NCBI GenBank assembly: GCA_016182845.1
Contig: JACPFT010000011.1
Span: 1 to 64,000, forward strand
From: Gammaproteobacteria bacterium
GTDB taxonomy: Bacteria; Pseudomonadota; Gammaproteobacteria; Enterobacterales; Permianibacteraceae
Direction: 5' to 3'
Length of the DNA: 64,000 bases
Position 1 is the stretch's first letter, and the number at the start of each line of letters is the position of its first letter. The notes under the pieces were generated by a model that was not told the DNA's origin, made no database searches, and worked only from the letters and a program-made list of their open reading frames with translations. Shown piece by piece: positions 63,010-64,000 of this stretch. The position numbers and the translations under genes were made by a program.

Positions 63010-64000
63010 TCAGCGCGGGATGCCCGGAAAGCCGCCACCGCCGCCGGGCATCATGCCCTTCATGCCGCGCATCATCTTCATCATGCCGCCCTTGCCGGTC
63101 AGCTTCTTCATCATGCGCTGCATGTCATCGAACTGCTTGAGCAGGCGGTTGACGTCCTGGACCTGGACGCCGGCGCCGGCGGCGATGCGGCGCTTGCGCG
63201 AGTTGCGGATGATGTCCGGTTTGGCGCGCTCGCCGGGGGTCATGGAATTGATGATGGCTTCCATCTGCATCAACGGCTTGTCGCTGATCTGACTCTTGGC
63301 CGAGTCGGGGATATTGGCCATGCCCGGCAGCTTGTCCATCATGCTCATGACGCCGCCCATCTTCTTCATCTGCACGAGCTGGGCGCGGAAGTCCTCCAGG
63401 TCGAAGCTCTTGGTCTTCATGAGCTTCTTGGCCAGCTTCTCGGCCTCGGCCTTGTCGACCTTGTGCTCGATCTGTTCGATCAAGGAGAGCACGTCGCCCA
63501 TCCCTAAGATGCGCGAGGCCACGCGGTCCGGGTGGAAGGGCTCCAGGGCTTCGAGCTTCTCGCCCATGCCCATGAACTTGATGGGCTTACCGGTGATGGC
63601 GCGTATGGACAGGGCGGCGCCGCCGCGGGCGTCGCCGTCGGCCTTGGTGAGCACGACGCCGGACAGGGGCAGGGCCTCGTGGAAGGCCTTGGCGGTATTG
63701 GCGGCGTCCTGGCCGGTCATGGCGTCGACCACGAACAGGGTTTCGATGGGATTGATGGCGGCGTGGATGCGCTTGATTTCCACCATCATCTCGTCGTCGA
63801 CGTGCAGACGGCCCGCGGTGTCGACGATCACCACGTCGACGAATTTCACCTTGCCGGACTCCACGGCGCGGCGGGCGATGTCCACCGGATCCTCGCCGGC
63901 ATGGGAGGGGAAGAAGCTCGCCCCCACCTGGCCGGCGATGGTTTCCAGCTGCTTGATGGCGGCCGGGCGGTAGACGTCGGCGGAGGCCAGGAGCACGGAC
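63010..64000 (-). CDS. ffh: Signal recognition particle protein Ffh (C-terminal part, truncated by window edge)
   Basis: The last 329 residues of the SRP GTPase; the start lies beyond base 64000. Visible G-domain motifs are the LLASADVYRPAAIKQLE segment, G3 DTAGRLHVDDEM, and G4 TKADGDARGGAALS. The methionine-rich M domain follows (about the last 140 residues: IEQIEHKVDKAEAEKLAKKLM, MKKMGGVMSMMDKLPG, NSRKRRIAAGAGVQVQDVNRLLKQFDDMQRMMKKL), which binds 4.5S RNA and signal peptides. The position next to rpsP is conserved. Confidence 0.98.
   Translation of the reverse strand, partial: SVLLASADVYRPAAIKQLETIAGQVGASFFPSHAGEDPVDIARRAVESGKVKFVDVVIVDTAGRLHVDDEMMVEIKRIHAAINPIETLFVVDAMTGQDAANTAKAFHEALPLSGVVLTKADGDARGGAALSIRAITGKPIKFMGMGEKLEALEPFHPDRVASRILGMGDVLSLIEQIEHKVDKAEAEKLAKKLMKTKSFDLEDFRAQLVQMKKMGGVMSMMDKLPGMANIPDSAKSQISDKPLMQMEAIINSMTPGERAKPDIIRNSRKRRIAAGAGVQVQDVNRLLKQFDDMQRMMKKLTGKGGMMKMMRGMKGMMPGGGGGFPGIPR

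Overview
This 64 kb window is a high-GC, gene-dense chromosomal segment of a Gram-negative bacterium, most likely a gammaproteobacterium. Three runs of genes follow orders I know from Pseudomonas aeruginosa and relatives: fimT-pilV-pilW-pilX-pilY1-pilE / ispH-fkpB-lspA-ileS-ribF-murJ / rpsT / obgE-rpmA-rplU / ispB; purL / mltF / tadA; and dsbC-xerD / rplS-trmD-rimM-rpsP / ffh. The enterobacterial-type GshA, PurT and the UUG start of rpsT agree with this. I cannot name the genus, and a betaproteobacterium is not fully excluded. There are no rRNA genes, CRISPR arrays, phage genes, transposases or plasmid functions.

Layout. 1-11 kb is a mixed accessory stretch: a cut-off reading frame, a TetR regulator with two matching operators and a small membrane protein, a SlyD-like isomerase, the DEAD-box helicase RhlE with a very long disordered tail, an aldose sugar dehydrogenase, a proline-rich tandem-repeat protein, YaiI, a GNAT enzyme, the glnK-amtB nitrogen pair behind a sigma-54 promoter, an enoyl-CoA hydratase and an SDR. 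11-22 kb holds a MASE1-PAS-GAF-GGDEF diguanylate cyclase, a translationally coupled amidohydrolase-crcB-MFS set, gabD with a small membrane protein, a DUF1624-type membrane protein, an SNase/Ada-like secreted protein and a small exported protein. 22-30 kb is the type IV pilus minor pilin operon, on the minus strand. 30-38 kb is the ribF-ileS-lspA-fkpB-ispH block, murJ and the divergent rpsT. 38-42 kb carries obgE-rpmA-rplU, ispB and tRNA-Pro(CGG). 42-52.3 kb has purT, a DUF486 protein, a rhomboid-TPR protein facing a zinc-finger/membrane/TPR protein, a 272-bp MITE-like element, an M16 peptidase, a GNAT enzyme, a DUF2799 lipoprotein and gshA. 52.4-64 kb carries purL, mltF, tadA, tRNA-Ser(CGA), dsbC, xerD, rplS-trmD-rimM-rpsP and the C-terminal part of ffh, which runs off the window.

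Most of the window is conserved housekeeping: translation, envelope assembly, purine and glutathione synthesis, type IV pili. The less ordinary material is (1) several families of dispersed inverted repeats in the gaps, including a 272-bp element with perfect 24-bp terminal inverted repeats; (2) a PilY1 whose VWA domain is split by about 400 residues of beta-rich modules; (3) a small protein with a 27-residue proline tandem repeat; (4) the rhomboid-TPR / zinc-finger-TPR pair with overlapping 3 prime ends; and (5) the self-contained TetR/operator/membrane-protein module. I found no complete undescribed defence or biosynthetic system and do not claim one.
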